DNA of 64,000 nt from Flavihumibacter cheonanensis. GTDB lineage: Bacteria > Bacteroidota > Bacteroidia > Chitinophagales > Chitinophagaceae. Both the position numbers and the translations under genes were made by a program. Positions 16,853 to 26,333 of the stretch are shown here, piece by piece. Each line of letters begins with the position of its first letter. Within the stretch, counting starts at the first letter, position 1. The notes under the pieces are model-generated. The model did no database searches and had not been told where the DNA came from. It saw nothing but the letters and a program-made list of their open reading frames with translations. The stretch is from the NCBI RefSeq assembly GCF_022352215.1, contig NZ_JAKRWF010000003.1, positions 1 through 64,000 of the forward strand, read 5' to 3'.

Positions 16853-18133
16853 ATGAAATACCTTTTATTACTGCAAATATGCCTGACAGTGGCATTGCAG
16901 AGTCGTGCTCAATCTGACAGCAAAATCAAACCGCTGAACCTGGGAGAACAGGTTCCCAATATAAAATTTGAATTTGTAGCTAATGGATCCTTTAAATCAA
17001 CGAGCATAGAGGATCACCGTGGTAAATGGTTAATCCTGGGCTTTTGGAGCATGTATTGCCCACCCTGCATTAAGAATTTCCCAAACATGGATTCCCTTCA
17101 GCAGGAATTCAAGAATAGCCTAACCATCATGCTGGTGAATATTGATAATTCAGTCAGTTCAGAGGAAGTCATTTGTAGTTTTCTGAGTAAGTGGGAACAT
17201 CGCAATAAACGCAAACTAAACCTCCCGACTATATATAAAGACAGCATTGCAAGAATCTTGTTCAATTGCGAATATGCGCCACATTATGCCTGGATAACCC
17301 CAGAGGGCAAATTGCTGGCATTAACCGGAACTGATGAAATAAACCGGAAACAAATAATAAATGTACTGGAAAATGAAAAAACACAATTAAACATTAAAAA
17401 CGATGTGGATATAAAACACCCACTTTTCGCCAAAGAAATTTTACCAATGGAACAGTTACTGCAGCATTCGGTATTTATTAAAGGATATTATCATGGACTG
17501 GGAGATAGTAGGTATTCTTTTGGACCAGGTGAAAAACCCTATGGCTTAAATATAGCCAATCAGTCTTTGTTAACAATTGTAAAGGAAGTTGCACATAGAA
17601 TGGATAATTCCATTACAGAAAACCGGATAATTATTGATACGGACAATGAAAAGAACCAATTAACCAGGGATAGCATTTTTGAAGATCTAAACACTTCCAT
17701 ATACAGTTTAGGAGTATTGGTACCCAAAAACCAACCGGAATCTTTGTTTCCATCCATTTTTGAAACAATCAACCGTTATACAGATTATAGCGTGCTTTTG
17801 GAAACAAGGAAGGTGCCCTGTTATGCGCTAGTATATACCGGTAAAAAAGGGGCTCTCAGATCAGATGGGTCAAGTTCAAAATCAACCTTATACAGTTTAA
17901 AGAATCCATATCTGCAGAATGGCAGTATAGAAAAAATTGTCAAGATTCTAAATCAGGTTCCGGAATTTAAGCTGCCTGTGGTAAATCAAACGGGCATATC
18001 CTTCAATGTGGATCTGTATTTTGACAGACCGCTTCGCGAATTAAATGTAATTGCCGAAGAATTGCGTAAATACAATCTGGAATTAAGACCATCCAGTGCA
18101 CAATTAAAAGTACTGGTCATCCGAAGAAAATAG
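16853..18133 (+). CDS. Exported TlpA-type thioredoxin protein with a DUF3738-like C-terminus
   Basis: 426 residues from ATG 16853 (a TTG-initiated frame 48 bases earlier is unlikely because the signal peptide 'MKYLLLLQICLTVALQSRAQ' begins here). Residues 30-185 form a thioredoxin fold with 'LILGFWSMYCPPCIKNFPNM', the redox CPPC motif. Residues about 195-426 look like the DUF3738/Soli_cterm domain: 'YALVYTGKKGALRSDG', 'LPVVNQTGISFNVDLYF', then 'LRKYNLELRPS' and a final 'LVIRRK'. Proteins with this fusion are frequent beside SusC/SusD loci and are thought to act in periplasmic thiol redox. The CPPC cysteines support a reductase role; the partner is unknown. Confidence 0.83.
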   Translation: MKYLLLLQICLTVALQSRAQSDSKIKPLNLGEQVPNIKFEFVANGSFKSTSIEDHRGKWLILGFWSMYCPPCIKNFPNMDSLQQEFKNSLTIMLVNIDNSVSSEEVICSFLSKWEHRNKRKLNLPTIYKDSIARILFNCEYAPHYAWITPEGKLLALTGTDEINRKQIINVLENEKTQLNIKNDVDIKHPLFAKEILPMEQLLQHSVFIKGYYHGLGDSRYSFGPGEKPYGLNIANQSLLTIVKEVAHRMDNSITENRIIIDTDNEKNQLTRDSIFEDLNTSIYSLGVLVPKNQPESLFPSIFETINRYTDYSVLLETRKVPCYALVYTGKKGALRSDGSSSKSTLYSLKNPYLQNGSIEKIVKILNQVPEFKLPVVNQTGISFNVDLYFDRPLRELNVIAEELRKYNLELRPSSAQLKVLVIRRK

Positions 18134-18222
18134 TATAATCAATAAAAATGTTTAGTTACATCGCCCAGGCAAGCGAATGGACCGGCACCCCCATTGCCGG
18201 AAATCAACCCACAGGTAAAAAA

Positions 18223-18258
18223 TAACCGGCACGAATCTGACATCGCCCGGTTACCATT
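18223..18258 (+). terminator. Probable terminator of the TlpA-type gene
   Basis: TAACCGG (18223-18229) pairs with CCGGTTA (18247-18253) and is followed by a T-rich tail. A smaller CCGGC/GCCGG hairpin lies before it (18182-18200), and a second perfect 10-bp hairpin AAATCCCCGA (18303-18312 with 18317-18326) lies 52 bp before the SIR2-like gene. Confidence 0.6.
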
Positions 18259-18377
18259 TTTCTCATGTGTGAAAGTGGTGTTTTTAGTTTTACCCACTTT
18301 GAAAATCCCCGATTCTTCGGGGATTTGTTAATTAAAAACATAAATGCTAAATTCTGCTCTTGATCAAATAAAATTAG

Positions 18378-19655
18378 ATGGAAAATTCAAAAGCATATTT
18401 ATTTGGTGCGGGTGCAGCCATTGCATGGGGTGGTCCCACAACATCAGAACTTACAGAATTAATAAGAAATGTAGGATTTAAATGCACAGATAATGAAACA
18501 ACAATAACTGAATTCTTGTATAATACTCTTAGTGACAAAAAAAAGGATGTAAACTTTGAAATGATTATTAGTGCAATTGAAGAATTAGCTTCCTTTCACG
18601 CAAAGAGTCAGAATAATTCTCAGCCTTCAATTATTGGCAGCTTGTTTGAATCAAAATATGATTCAGAAATATTAAATTTTGACCTCCCAAAAACAAAAAA
18701 CAATCCTAATTGGAGATTAAATATTCCGAAAGGAAAACTATTTGAATATTCAAGAAGTAATTCACAAAATAGCAATCCTGAAGTTTACTATTTTCAATAT
18801 TTATTAAATGTATTAATTACTTCAATTAATAATGAAATTATTAGGTATTCTTATAAATACCAAATGGGACTAAATAATCCAGAAAATATTACTCAAATCT
18901 CTAAATTATTTCTACAATGGGCGCAATTTCATGAAAAATTGACTGGGTTGCGATATTATACACTTAACTACGATCACCTCTACATTCACTTATTAAAGTA
19001 TAATTCTATAGAGCTATTTAATGGATTCCAAACAAACAATTTTAACCCTAATTCCGATAACAAGCCCAATGTAAAAGCGATAATAGATAATACCTATAGA
19101 AATTTTCAATATAATCTACACGGTTCAATCTATTGGAAAGTTAAACATATAGATGAACGTGGATATACAAATCCAGAAATTTTTCAACACGACTATCCAT
19201 GTTTACCAATAAATAATACTTCCACAACAATTGAAATTGAAAAAGAACGATCAATATTTATTTCTCCAATAATAACAGGATATCAAAAAGTCCAAAAATC
19301 TATGATTAGCCCGTTTAAACAAATGCAAGCCGCATTTGATAGGGATTTATGCAATGTAGAGCAGTTGTATATTATAGGATACTCATTTGGTGACGAACAT
19401 ATTAACCAAGCAATATTGACTGGATTAAGACATAACAAATCTTTGAAATTAAAAATAATAGATCCGTATTTCTTGAAGAATAACATTGATGAAAAAGTCT
19501 TCAAAACACTATTATTGAATAGAAATAGTGAGTTGACTCATCCAATTTCAAACAGAGAACATAATATTCATTACTACGTAAATAATAAGCATATTGCTTA
19601 TACGATGACATTTGAAGAATTCATGAAGTGGGAATTAGATAACGGAATAGAATAA
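18378..19655 (+). CDS. SIR2-like domain protein, probable defence NADase
   Basis: 425 residues from ATG 18378. SIR2-type Rossmann features are in order: 'AYLFGAGAAIAWGG' (residues 6-19, nucleotide-binding loop), 'RYYTLNYDHL' (about 192-201), 'QYNLHGSIYWK' (about 244-254, catalytic His-Gly) and 'YIIGYSFGDEHIN' (about 331-343). This matches the short SIR2-like family used by anti-phage systems to cleave NAD, not the protein deacetylases, since the zinc-binding cysteines are absent. It stands alone here: no Argonaute, HerA or ThsB-type partner is adjacent. The AT-rich codon use differs from the TlpA-type gene before it, so it marks the start of the island. Confidence 0.83.
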   Translation: MENSKAYLFGAGAAIAWGGPTTSELTELIRNVGFKCTDNETTITEFLYNTLSDKKKDVNFEMIISAIEELASFHAKSQNNSQPSIIGSLFESKYDSEILNFDLPKTKNNPNWRLNIPKGKLFEYSRSNSQNSNPEVYYFQYLLNVLITSINNEIIRYSYKYQMGLNNPENITQISKLFLQWAQFHEKLTGLRYYTLNYDHLYIHLLKYNSIELFNGFQTNNFNPNSDNKPNVKAIIDNTYRNFQYNLHGSIYWKVKHIDERGYTNPEIFQHDYPCLPINNTSTTIEIEKERSIFISPIITGYQKVQKSMISPFKQMQAAFDRDLCNVEQLYIIGYSFGDEHINQAILTGLRHNKSLKLKIIDPYFLKNNIDEKVFKTLLLNRNSELTHPISNREHNIHYYVNNKHIAYTMTFEEFMKWELDNGIE

Positions 19656-19745
19656 ATTTCCTAAAACAAAATAAACTACCATACTTCACTTATTTATTAC
19701 TTCGTAATGATCGCAATCTAAATAAAATTAAGCATCTGTAAGCTA

Positions 19746-20471
19746 TTACCGCAATTTTAAATATTTTGAATTAAACCCATAACTATCATACATAGACAAA
19801 TCACCATTCTCCTCAACTACAAAATATTGTCCCTTATTGTCCAGATCAAGATATATAGTTTTACCATCTTTTTTTACTCTTTTTATTGACGTTGCCAAAT
19901 TACTAGGTTTGGGATCATACAGAGAAATTAATTCTAGCACAAATCCCTCCACCTTATCATTACGAATTCGTATAATCGCATCACCTGGTATGCCATCATC
20001 CATCCAAAGGCCAACGTAGTCAGTAACATTCCCCAATCCGGATCGGATCTTCCTTTCATCTTCTATTGATTTCCCAATAATTCTAACCTTTATTTCCGGA
20101 TTATAATCAACGGCTGCCCAAGGCCCATTTCTTTCCTGCATTTCAGGCAGCAGAAAAAACACCACTCCTCTATCTGAAACAGCATCTATATCTGATTTTA
20201 CTTTGTTGGCTATTTCCATTAATTGAATATCCGGCAATTTTTCATAGATCCGAACAGAAACATTAAAAGCACGTTTGTTGTTTAATTCAATATTGATTAC
20301 AGAATATGCTGCAACCACTGTTTGATATTCAGAAGATGTTGATTCAGTATCATTCACTTTATCTTTCCGAAAAACATTGTAATACAAGAATATCAGGCCA
20401 ACTAACAGCAGTACTAAAACGGAATAATCTGTTTTTTGTGATTCCTTTTTATTTACGGTTCCCTTAGACAC
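19746..20471 (-). CDS. Membrane-anchored hypothetical protein
   Basis: 241 residues from a GTG at 20469-20471. A basic head of 15 residues precedes one transmembrane helix ('YSVLVLLLVGLIFLYYNVF', about 16-34); the rest would be outside the cytoplasm. The soluble part has no recognised domain; short motifs are 'VVFFLLPEMQERNGPWAAVD' and a C-terminal 'LDLDNKGQYFVVEENGDLSM'. The start overlaps the next upstream gene (20453-20647) by 19 bases, suggesting coupled translation. The function is unknown; a link to the divergent BrxD-type operon is possible but not shown. Confidence 0.65.
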   Translation of the reverse strand: MSKGTVNKKESQKTDYSVLVLLLVGLIFLYYNVFRKDKVNDTESTSSEYQTVVAAYSVINIELNNKRAFNVSVRIYEKLPDIQLMEIANKVKSDIDAVSDRGVVFFLLPEMQERNGPWAAVDYNPEIKVRIIGKSIEDERKIRSGLGNVTDYVGLWMDDGIPGDAIIRIRNDKVEGFVLELISLYDPKPSNLATSIKRVKKDGKTIYLDLDNKGQYFVVEENGDLSMYDSYGFNSKYLKLR

Positions 20472-20647
20472 TTTGTTTTATGAATTTTATTTTTACAATA
20501 ACCAATATTACCTAAATACCCCTTTCCTACTTTACGGTATCCCGTAAAAACTCGTCCACATCTTATAGTATTTTTAGTTGCCATTAAAATTGGTTGATCA
20601 AAGGCAAAAAAATCAGCCCCCTTGTATATTAATGGATATTTTTTCAT
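20453..20647 (-). CDS. Small basic hypothetical protein
   Basis: 64 residues from ATG 20645-20647, ending inside the start of the membrane protein gene (19-base overlap). It is rich in Lys, Tyr and Gly ('RCGRVFTGYRKVGKGYLGNI') with three cysteines and no membrane helix. It is divergent from the BrxD-type ATPase gene, with 50 bp between start codons. No family recognised. Confidence 0.5.
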   Translation of the reverse strand: MKKYPLIYKGADFFAFDQPILMATKNTIRCGRVFTGYRKVGKGYLGNIGYCKNKIHKTKCLREP

Positions 20648-20697
20648 ATATTAAAAATTCCGATTCTGATTTTGCCATTTAAACCCAAACCTCTTCT

Positions 20698-23565
20698 ATG
20701 AATCTTCAAGAAATTCTCCTGAAGTACGATACGGTTGTACTTGACCAGATTTCATCAGACAAGGTAGACGAAGCTATTAACCTTAGACTCCCCCAACCTG
20801 TAATCGTTCAGGAAATCGTCTCAGCCTTAAGTTCACAATCCTATATCTCCGATAAAATCCTATATAGCCGCCCTCCTACCTACGCCATCCTGAATACCAT
20901 TTTACAATCTCCCGGCTATTTGTCTGATGTGGAAGGCTTTAAAGCCAGGGTATTAGAAAACACCGCCTCCTTGAAAGAGTCAGCAAAATCCAACAAGAAG
21001 ACCCAGGAGAAATACCCCCAGCTTTATATTAAAATCCTAAAAAAGGCATGGGAAAACGATGGCGTTATTGACCACAGTGAAGCCCATATCCTGGAACTCG
21101 TTAAGGAAGAATTGGGCATCTGGGATAGAGAACACTTTGTCCTTATGCACGATGAATCTATCCTCAATAATTGGGACCTGGAACACGAATACTATGTTGC
21201 CAGAAACCATTTACTAAGCACCGGTATATTATTGGCGGTTGATAGTTCCTATGTTATTGCAGAAGAAGTAGCAGTCCGTATTAAAAAGGTTTTTGGCATT
21301 GAAATTACCGATAATGCCTTCAAGCGATTATTGAATACACTTAGTAAAGAAGAACTTGCTTTTGCACTTGGCAGCTTTAATTTAAACATAAGTGGTTCTA
21401 AAGACCAGCTAATTGAGCGCCTGATGAATAGCTTAATCCCGCCCACTGAAATCCTGAACACCTATAGCCTTGAATCCCTGAGAGACGTCTGCCGAAGGAA
21501 TAATATTTCCAGCAGTGGGGTAAAAAATATTGTAATCGCCAACATTATTGAATTCTTTGATACAGATTCCGATTTAAAAGAAAAGGTTATTGAAGTACCC
21601 CAATCCATAATTCCAAAGGAACCAGAACTCCGGGAAATGGACCCTGAGACCTATTCAAGAATCCTCTTAAACTTAACCGGCCAGCAATTATACGACGTCA
21701 TGTATAAAAATGAATTGATGGTTAGCGGCACCAAGGAGGAAAAGGTTAAACGTATTGTAGAGAGTAACTGGTCAGAACGTTCCATTTTAAGCCAGTTGAG
21801 AAAAGAAGACCTTGCCCAACTTTGTCGTAAACTGATGCTTCATAGTACAGGCGCAAAACAGGAACTGGTTGACCGGATTATCGATTATGTTCCAACGGTC
21901 ATTACAAATCAACATATTCCATTCACAGCTGGCGAATCTGCAATTGACCTGCCCATTGCACCTCCTCTTCCAACCAGTGAAATTAGTATTCACCAGGAAA
22001 TACAGGAGCAGGTACCATTACCAACCAACTGGGATGAGGTAAATGAAAAATACCCTGAGCTGGATCACAGTGAAAAAGTAGTACTTGCAATTCTAAAAGA
22101 CGCCAAATCAATTACAGAGCAGGACATAGAGCGTATCGTTGCCAAACACCGGCTAGGCTGGTTCCTGCATAAAGCTAACATGGCAGAACTGATTGCCAAA
22201 ATGAAACGCTTCGGAAAAAAGATTGTCCAGATTAAAAGCATCCAGAATGCAAACATCTACCAGTGGGTAGGTAGCGAAATATTGGATGACAATGTCCTGG
22301 AGCGCAAATCTGCACGCGATATTATTGATGCCCTGCGCCACGGAGTAGTACCGAATCACAATTTGGCAATGCTGGCTGTAGGGCAACCCACTGTTAGGAC
22401 ACATTTATCAGAATTATTGGCCGAAGTAGCAGCTGAGAAATCGCACTTTAAATTTATTCGGGGACAGTATGGTTCCGGTAAAACTTTTCTGTGTAGCTGG
22501 TTGAAAGAATATGCTCTGGATCAGGAATATGCCGTATCCTTCATCAATATCGGGCACGATCAACCACTATCTGACCTTCCTATTTTCTTTTCCGGCCTAA
22601 TAGCGGGGCTAAGAACACCCGAAAAAGTGGATTCCAGTGCCCTGGTAGATATCCTGGAGTCCTGGCTCCTGAATATTTATACCAAGACTGCCAAAATCGA
22701 ACAGCTATCGCCTGATAGTCCAGCCAATCAGGAAAAGCTAAATCAGATAGTTGATCGGACGATTGAATCAGAACTAGCGAACCTAAATGATATCGAACCT
22801 GGCTTCCCACAAGCTCTTAGGGCATTTTACGAAGGAAAGGTAAGTGGCAATATGGAGCTGGTTTCAAATGCAGTTTCCTGGATTACCGGCAGCCGATCAC
22901 TTTCAGCACAGGCTTTACGGGAAATTGGGGTAAAGGGTAACCTGGAAGCAAATAATGTATTTCCCCGGATGAGAGCCTTACTTAAAATTATAAGTGGTGC
23001 CAGATATAAAGGGCTGTTATTACTGGTGGATGAATTGGAATTGATCCGGAAATTTCCACATGCCCGGCAGCGGGAACAGGCACTTGAAACACTCCGCCTG
23101 CTAATTGATGAAGCCGGTAGGAATGCACTACCGGGCTGCTTACTGGTATTCACTGGCACAGATGAATTCTTCGAAGACGAACGATACGGCTTAAAAAGCT
23201 ATGAAGCTTTATCAGAAAGAGTCATGTCCAGGGTCGATCACCACTTTGTCAGCATGCGCCAGCCTATAATTCGTCTGGAGGCCCTGAATAAAGAAAGATT
23301 AAGCGACGTCTTGCTCAAAGTGAGAGATCTATATGGGAATGCTTATAATTGGGATGCCCGGCAGTTTGCAGATGATGAAACAATATCAGAATTGCTGAAC
23401 GACTGGACCATGTCTGGCGATGAAGTGGTGGACAGGAAGCCACGTCCGGTTCTCCGGGAATTTATTCAGATGCTTGATCTTTGTGAAGAGAACAGAGGGG
23501 TATCGCTTGCCCAGTTTCTCAAAAAGGATACTGTAATATCACCATCTTACACATCCGTAAACTAG
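20698..23565 (+). CDS. BrxD-type (DUF2791) ATPase with N-terminal TerB-like and four SAP-like repeats
   Basis: 955 residues from ATG 20698. The C-terminal half (about 537-950) is a BrxD-type AAA ATPase: 'SARDIIDALRHGVVPNHNLA', Walker A 'FKFIRGQYGSGKTFLCSWL' (about 585-603), Walker B 'LLLLVDELE' (about 772-782) and 'LLVFTGTDEFFEDERYG'. Ordinary BrxD proteins are roughly 430 residues. Here about 530 extra residues precede it: an acidic TerB-like helical segment (about 105-155, 'WENDGVIDHSEAHILELVKE'), four SAP-like DNA-binding repeats (about 211-246, 254-288, 321-355, 364-398, for example 'LGSFNLNISGSKDQLIERLM' and 'CRKLMLHSTGAKQELVDRII') and a probable winged helix (about 455-520). The next gene starts 12 bases later. 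No pglX, pglZ or brxC is visible. Confidence 0.85.
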   Translation: MNLQEILLKYDTVVLDQISSDKVDEAINLRLPQPVIVQEIVSALSSQSYISDKILYSRPPTYAILNTILQSPGYLSDVEGFKARVLENTASLKESAKSNKKTQEKYPQLYIKILKKAWENDGVIDHSEAHILELVKEELGIWDREHFVLMHDESILNNWDLEHEYYVARNHLLSTGILLAVDSSYVIAEEVAVRIKKVFGIEITDNAFKRLLNTLSKEELAFALGSFNLNISGSKDQLIERLMNSLIPPTEILNTYSLESLRDVCRRNNISSSGVKNIVIANIIEFFDTDSDLKEKVIEVPQSIIPKEPELREMDPETYSRILLNLTGQQLYDVMYKNELMVSGTKEEKVKRIVESNWSERSILSQLRKEDLAQLCRKLMLHSTGAKQELVDRIIDYVPTVITNQHIPFTAGESAIDLPIAPPLPTSEISIHQEIQEQVPLPTNWDEVNEKYPELDHSEKVVLAILKDAKSITEQDIERIVAKHRLGWFLHKANMAELIAKMKRFGKKIVQIKSIQNANIYQWVGSEILDDNVLERKSARDIIDALRHGVVPNHNLAMLAVGQPTVRTHLSELLAEVAAEKSHFKFIRGQYGSGKTFLCSWLKEYALDQEYAVSFINIGHDQPLSDLPIFFSGLIAGLRTPEKVDSSALVDILESWLLNIYTKTAKIEQLSPDSPANQEKLNQIVDRTIESELANLNDIEPGFPQALRAFYEGKVSGNMELVSNAVSWITGSRSLSAQALREIGVKGNLEANNVFPRMRALLKIISGARYKGLLLLVDELELIRKFPHARQREQALETLRLLIDEAGRNALPGCLLVFTGTDEFFEDERYGLKSYEALSERVMSRVDHHFVSMRQPIIRLEALNKERLSDVLLKVRDLYGNAYNWDARQFADDETISELLNDWTMSGDEVVDRKPRPVLREFIQMLDLCEENRGVSLAQFLKKDTVISPSYTSVN

Positions 23566-23577
23566 AAAGTTCAGCCA

Positions 23578-25719
23578 ATGACACATAAATTGCATCCCCG
23601 CCTGCAGGAATTTGTGGCGGATAAATGGCGCGGTGGATTAACAGAAATTCAACAACAGGCATTTGACCCGATTTATAATCGCCAGGACTGCGTTATAGAA
23701 GCTCCTACTGCCGGAGGCAAGACAGAAGCAGTCTTATTTCCCTTATTATCCAGGATAGCAAGAAATAAGAATACAGGCATTAAAGTATTGTATATCGCTC
23801 CACTAAAAGCCTTGCTGAATGATTTGGCTATTCGGGTTTGTGATTATTCCAAAAAATGTTACCTCGAAGCCTTTAAATGGCATGGTGATGTAAGTCAAAC
23901 CGATAAGATCAAGCAGATGTTGTTTCCCTCCGACATTTTACTCACCACACCAGAATCCCTGGAAGCGATCTTGCTGCGTAGGGCAAACTGGACAGACGTA
24001 TTTGCAAGCCTGGAAACAATAGTAATTGACGAAGCCCACTATTTTGCCTTGACTGAAAGAGGATCACATTTGGTGAGCCTGATGGAAAGATTGACATACC
24101 CCCTTGACCACCCTGTTCAGCGAATCGCGATTACAGCCACTATTGGTAATCCGGAGGAATTAATGGATTGGTTACAACCTCACAGAAAAGGAATTGCCAT
24201 TAAAGTCGTAACCAAGAAGCAAAAGGAAAAAAATTTTCAGATCAAGTTCTTTAAAAATGATGGAGAAGGGATGGATGTGGCTGTTTACAATGAATTGGTA
24301 AAGCACAAATCAATTGTTTTTTCCCGATCCAGAACATTTACTGAAGAACTGGCGGGAAAACTGAATCAGATTAATGAATTGCAAGGAAACAAGTACCCAT
24401 TTAAAGTAAGAACGCACCATTCATCCGTAAGTAAATTCATGAGAGAAGAGGCAGAACGATTAATAAAAATAGATAAGGGAGAAGGTGACCTAAATGCAAT
24501 AATATCAACTTCAACTCTTGAACTAGGGATTGATATAGGAGAACTCGACAAAGTAATACAGATTGAAGGTCTGGCTAGTGCAGGTTCATTTTTACAACGG
24601 GTAGGCAGGACAGGCCGGAGAGAAGGGAAGCCGCAATATTTTCTGGGTTTTTGCAGCGATGAGCAAGACCTACTGCTATTAATTGCCAGTGTTAATCTAG
24701 GGTTGAAGGGGATTTCTGAAAATGTATTGTTTCCTAAAAAAGCATTCCATATACTAGCGCATCAGATTATTTGCTTAACACTCCAGAAACAAGGCATAAC
24801 ACCGGACAAAAGCTGGGAAATTTTGAAAAATGCATACTGTTTCTCTTCGATTTCCCGGTCAGAATTTGATGAATTAATTGCCAATATGATTCAAACCGAT
24901 TATTTGCGGAAAGTGGGTGCTGATTTATTGGTTACCGGCGATCAAACTGAGGCGGAATTTCTAAAAATGAACTACAGGCGGCTATTTGCAATTTTTGACA
25001 GTGGCCCAATGTATGAAGTGGTAAATGGGAAGAATGTTATAGGAACATTGGACATAGCATTTGCCAAAACGCTGACAGCACCCTTTGTATTTATATTAGG
25101 GGGGAAAGAATGGCAGGCAAAGGAAATTGATCATGAAATGCAGCGGATCAAAGCTGTGGAAAACAAATCTGGCATCGCTCCAAAGTGGGTAACCTACCAT
25201 GGCTCGGATGTTCCTTACGAAGTGGCTCAAGAGGTTGGAAGAATATTACACTCCCAGGAGGAATTATACTTCCTTGATCGGGATGCCAAATTGGTCTTAA
25301 AACATTTTCGGAATAGTGTTTCTGATATAGGCTGGCAGCCCGGAACCTGGGTCATTCAAGACTCAGAAGAAGGATTGAACACAATTCTATGGACCTATTG
25401 TGGCGATAAAATAAACCGGGCTATTGCAAAAATGGCCCTTGTACTGGAGGGAGTTGAACTTAGGGTTACTTACCAATACTTATCACTAGAGAAAGAAAAC
25501 AACCGTGAATATTTTGATTGGCAGCAATTCATTGAAAAACTAAAAACCCTTACAGAAGAAGAAATGACCAACTTAACAAAGAATCATGTGAAAGCATCCT
25601 GGTTCTCAAAGTTTAGCAACTGTCTGTCAGAAGATATAGCCAGGAAAACAATTATTGAGAGATCTATGGATTATCAGGGCCTATTCATAAAACTTAATAA
25701 AATAAATAATTATGGTTGA
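23578..25719 (+). CDS. BrxHI/Lhr-like DEAD-box helicase
   Basis: 713 residues from ATG 23578. Superfamily 2 helicase motifs: Walker A 'APTAGGKTEAVLF' (about 42-54), 'LYIAPLKALLNDLAIRV' (motif Ia), 'LLTTPESLEAILLR', 'IVIDEAHYF' (motif II, about 148-156), 'ITATIGNPEEL' (motif III) and 'LGIDIGELDKVIQIEG' with 'LQRVGRTGRR' (motifs V and VI). Length and layout match BrxHI, the Lhr-like helicase paired with BrxD in type 2 BREX. The pairing with a BrxD-type ATPase supports a DNA-translocating defence function. It lies 12 bases after the ATPase and its last 8 bases overlap the start of the membrane protein gene, so three products are likely made from one message. Confidence 0.9.
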   Translation: MTHKLHPRLQEFVADKWRGGLTEIQQQAFDPIYNRQDCVIEAPTAGGKTEAVLFPLLSRIARNKNTGIKVLYIAPLKALLNDLAIRVCDYSKKCYLEAFKWHGDVSQTDKIKQMLFPSDILLTTPESLEAILLRRANWTDVFASLETIVIDEAHYFALTERGSHLVSLMERLTYPLDHPVQRIAITATIGNPEELMDWLQPHRKGIAIKVVTKKQKEKNFQIKFFKNDGEGMDVAVYNELVKHKSIVFSRSRTFTEELAGKLNQINELQGNKYPFKVRTHHSSVSKFMREEAERLIKIDKGEGDLNAIISTSTLELGIDIGELDKVIQIEGLASAGSFLQRVGRTGRREGKPQYFLGFCSDEQDLLLLIASVNLGLKGISENVLFPKKAFHILAHQIICLTLQKQGITPDKSWEILKNAYCFSSISRSEFDELIANMIQTDYLRKVGADLLVTGDQTEAEFLKMNYRRLFAIFDSGPMYEVVNGKNVIGTLDIAFAKTLTAPFVFILGGKEWQAKEIDHEMQRIKAVENKSGIAPKWVTYHGSDVPYEVAQEVGRILHSQEELYFLDRDAKLVLKHFRNSVSDIGWQPGTWVIQDSEEGLNTILWTYCGDKINRAIAKMALVLEGVELRVTYQYLSLEKENNREYFDWQQFIEKLKTLTEEEMTNLTKNHVKASWFSKFSNCLSEDIARKTIIERSMDYQGLFIKLNKINNYG

Positions 25720-26287
25720 AACTCAGTATTCAGTAATTATAGCATTGACCTCATCATTAGGTACGGTTATTTTATCAAAAATAGCCGATGTTCTTCTAAC
25801 AAATAGACAATTCAAACAGCAACTTTATAAGATATATTTTGAGAGGAAAATAACAGCATCTGAACAAATAATGGGAGCCTTAAATATTATGGTTGGAGTT
25901 CTCTGGAAAAGTAAAAATATATTCGCTCATCTTTCAAAATCAGAAAATAGCATAAATACTGAAGAAGATCCTTCAATAGAAGAAAAGCTAAATGAATTGA
26001 ATAATCATATGGAGAAATTCAATTCATCATACGAATATATTATTGCAGTAATTCCATATTATTATGACTTTGAAGACATTACACAACAATTAATAGACGC
26101 CCATGATAGAATTCTTTCAATAACAGAACAATTTAAAATTTCAAATATTGAAAATGATTCTGAAACTCAACAAAATTCCGGAAATATCTATAATGAATTA
26201 AGCATCCAATATAATGAAATGATTGAAATATTAAATTCAGCAATGAAAAGAATACGTCATGATGCAAAAAATTTTGAACTCCATTAA
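25712..26287 (+). CDS. Small membrane-anchored coiled-coil protein, third gene of the BrxD-type operon
   Basis: 191 residues. The ATG at 25712 overlaps the helicase stop by 8 bases, a coupling arrangement that argues it is a functional partner. One N-terminal membrane helix ('YSVIIALTSSLGTVILSKIA', about 6-28) is followed by a long polar alpha-helical region with heptad-like spacing ('EEKLNELNNHMEKFNSSYEY', 'IYNELSIQYNEMIEILNSAM'). No catalytic motif is visible. Codon use is more AT-rich than the two upstream genes. It is not a known BREX component; a membrane effector or anchor is inference. It is convergent with the HEPN-like gene at 26334. Confidence 0.7.
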   Translation: MVETQYSVIIALTSSLGTVILSKIADVLLTNRQFKQQLYKIYFERKITASEQIMGALNIMVGVLWKSKNIFAHLSKSENSINTEEDPSIEEKLNELNNHMEKFNSSYEYIIAVIPYYYDFEDITQQLIDAHDRILSITEQFKISNIENDSETQQNSGNIYNELSIQYNEMIEILNSAMKRIRHDAKNFELH

Positions 26288-26333
26288 TTTGAATTCTCAG
26301 AAAAGAGTACCAAGAGTTAAAAATTTAAGTTTA

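Noticed and set aside
18174-18182. 9-base repeat CGAATGGAC shared with 37333-37341 as an island attachment pair
   Set aside because: Too short to distinguish from chance between two intergenic regions; no longer homology follows it.
20698-25719. Complete BREX locus
   Set aside because: Only BrxD- and BrxHI-type genes are present; no PglX methyltransferase, PglZ or BrxC-like ATPase within the island.
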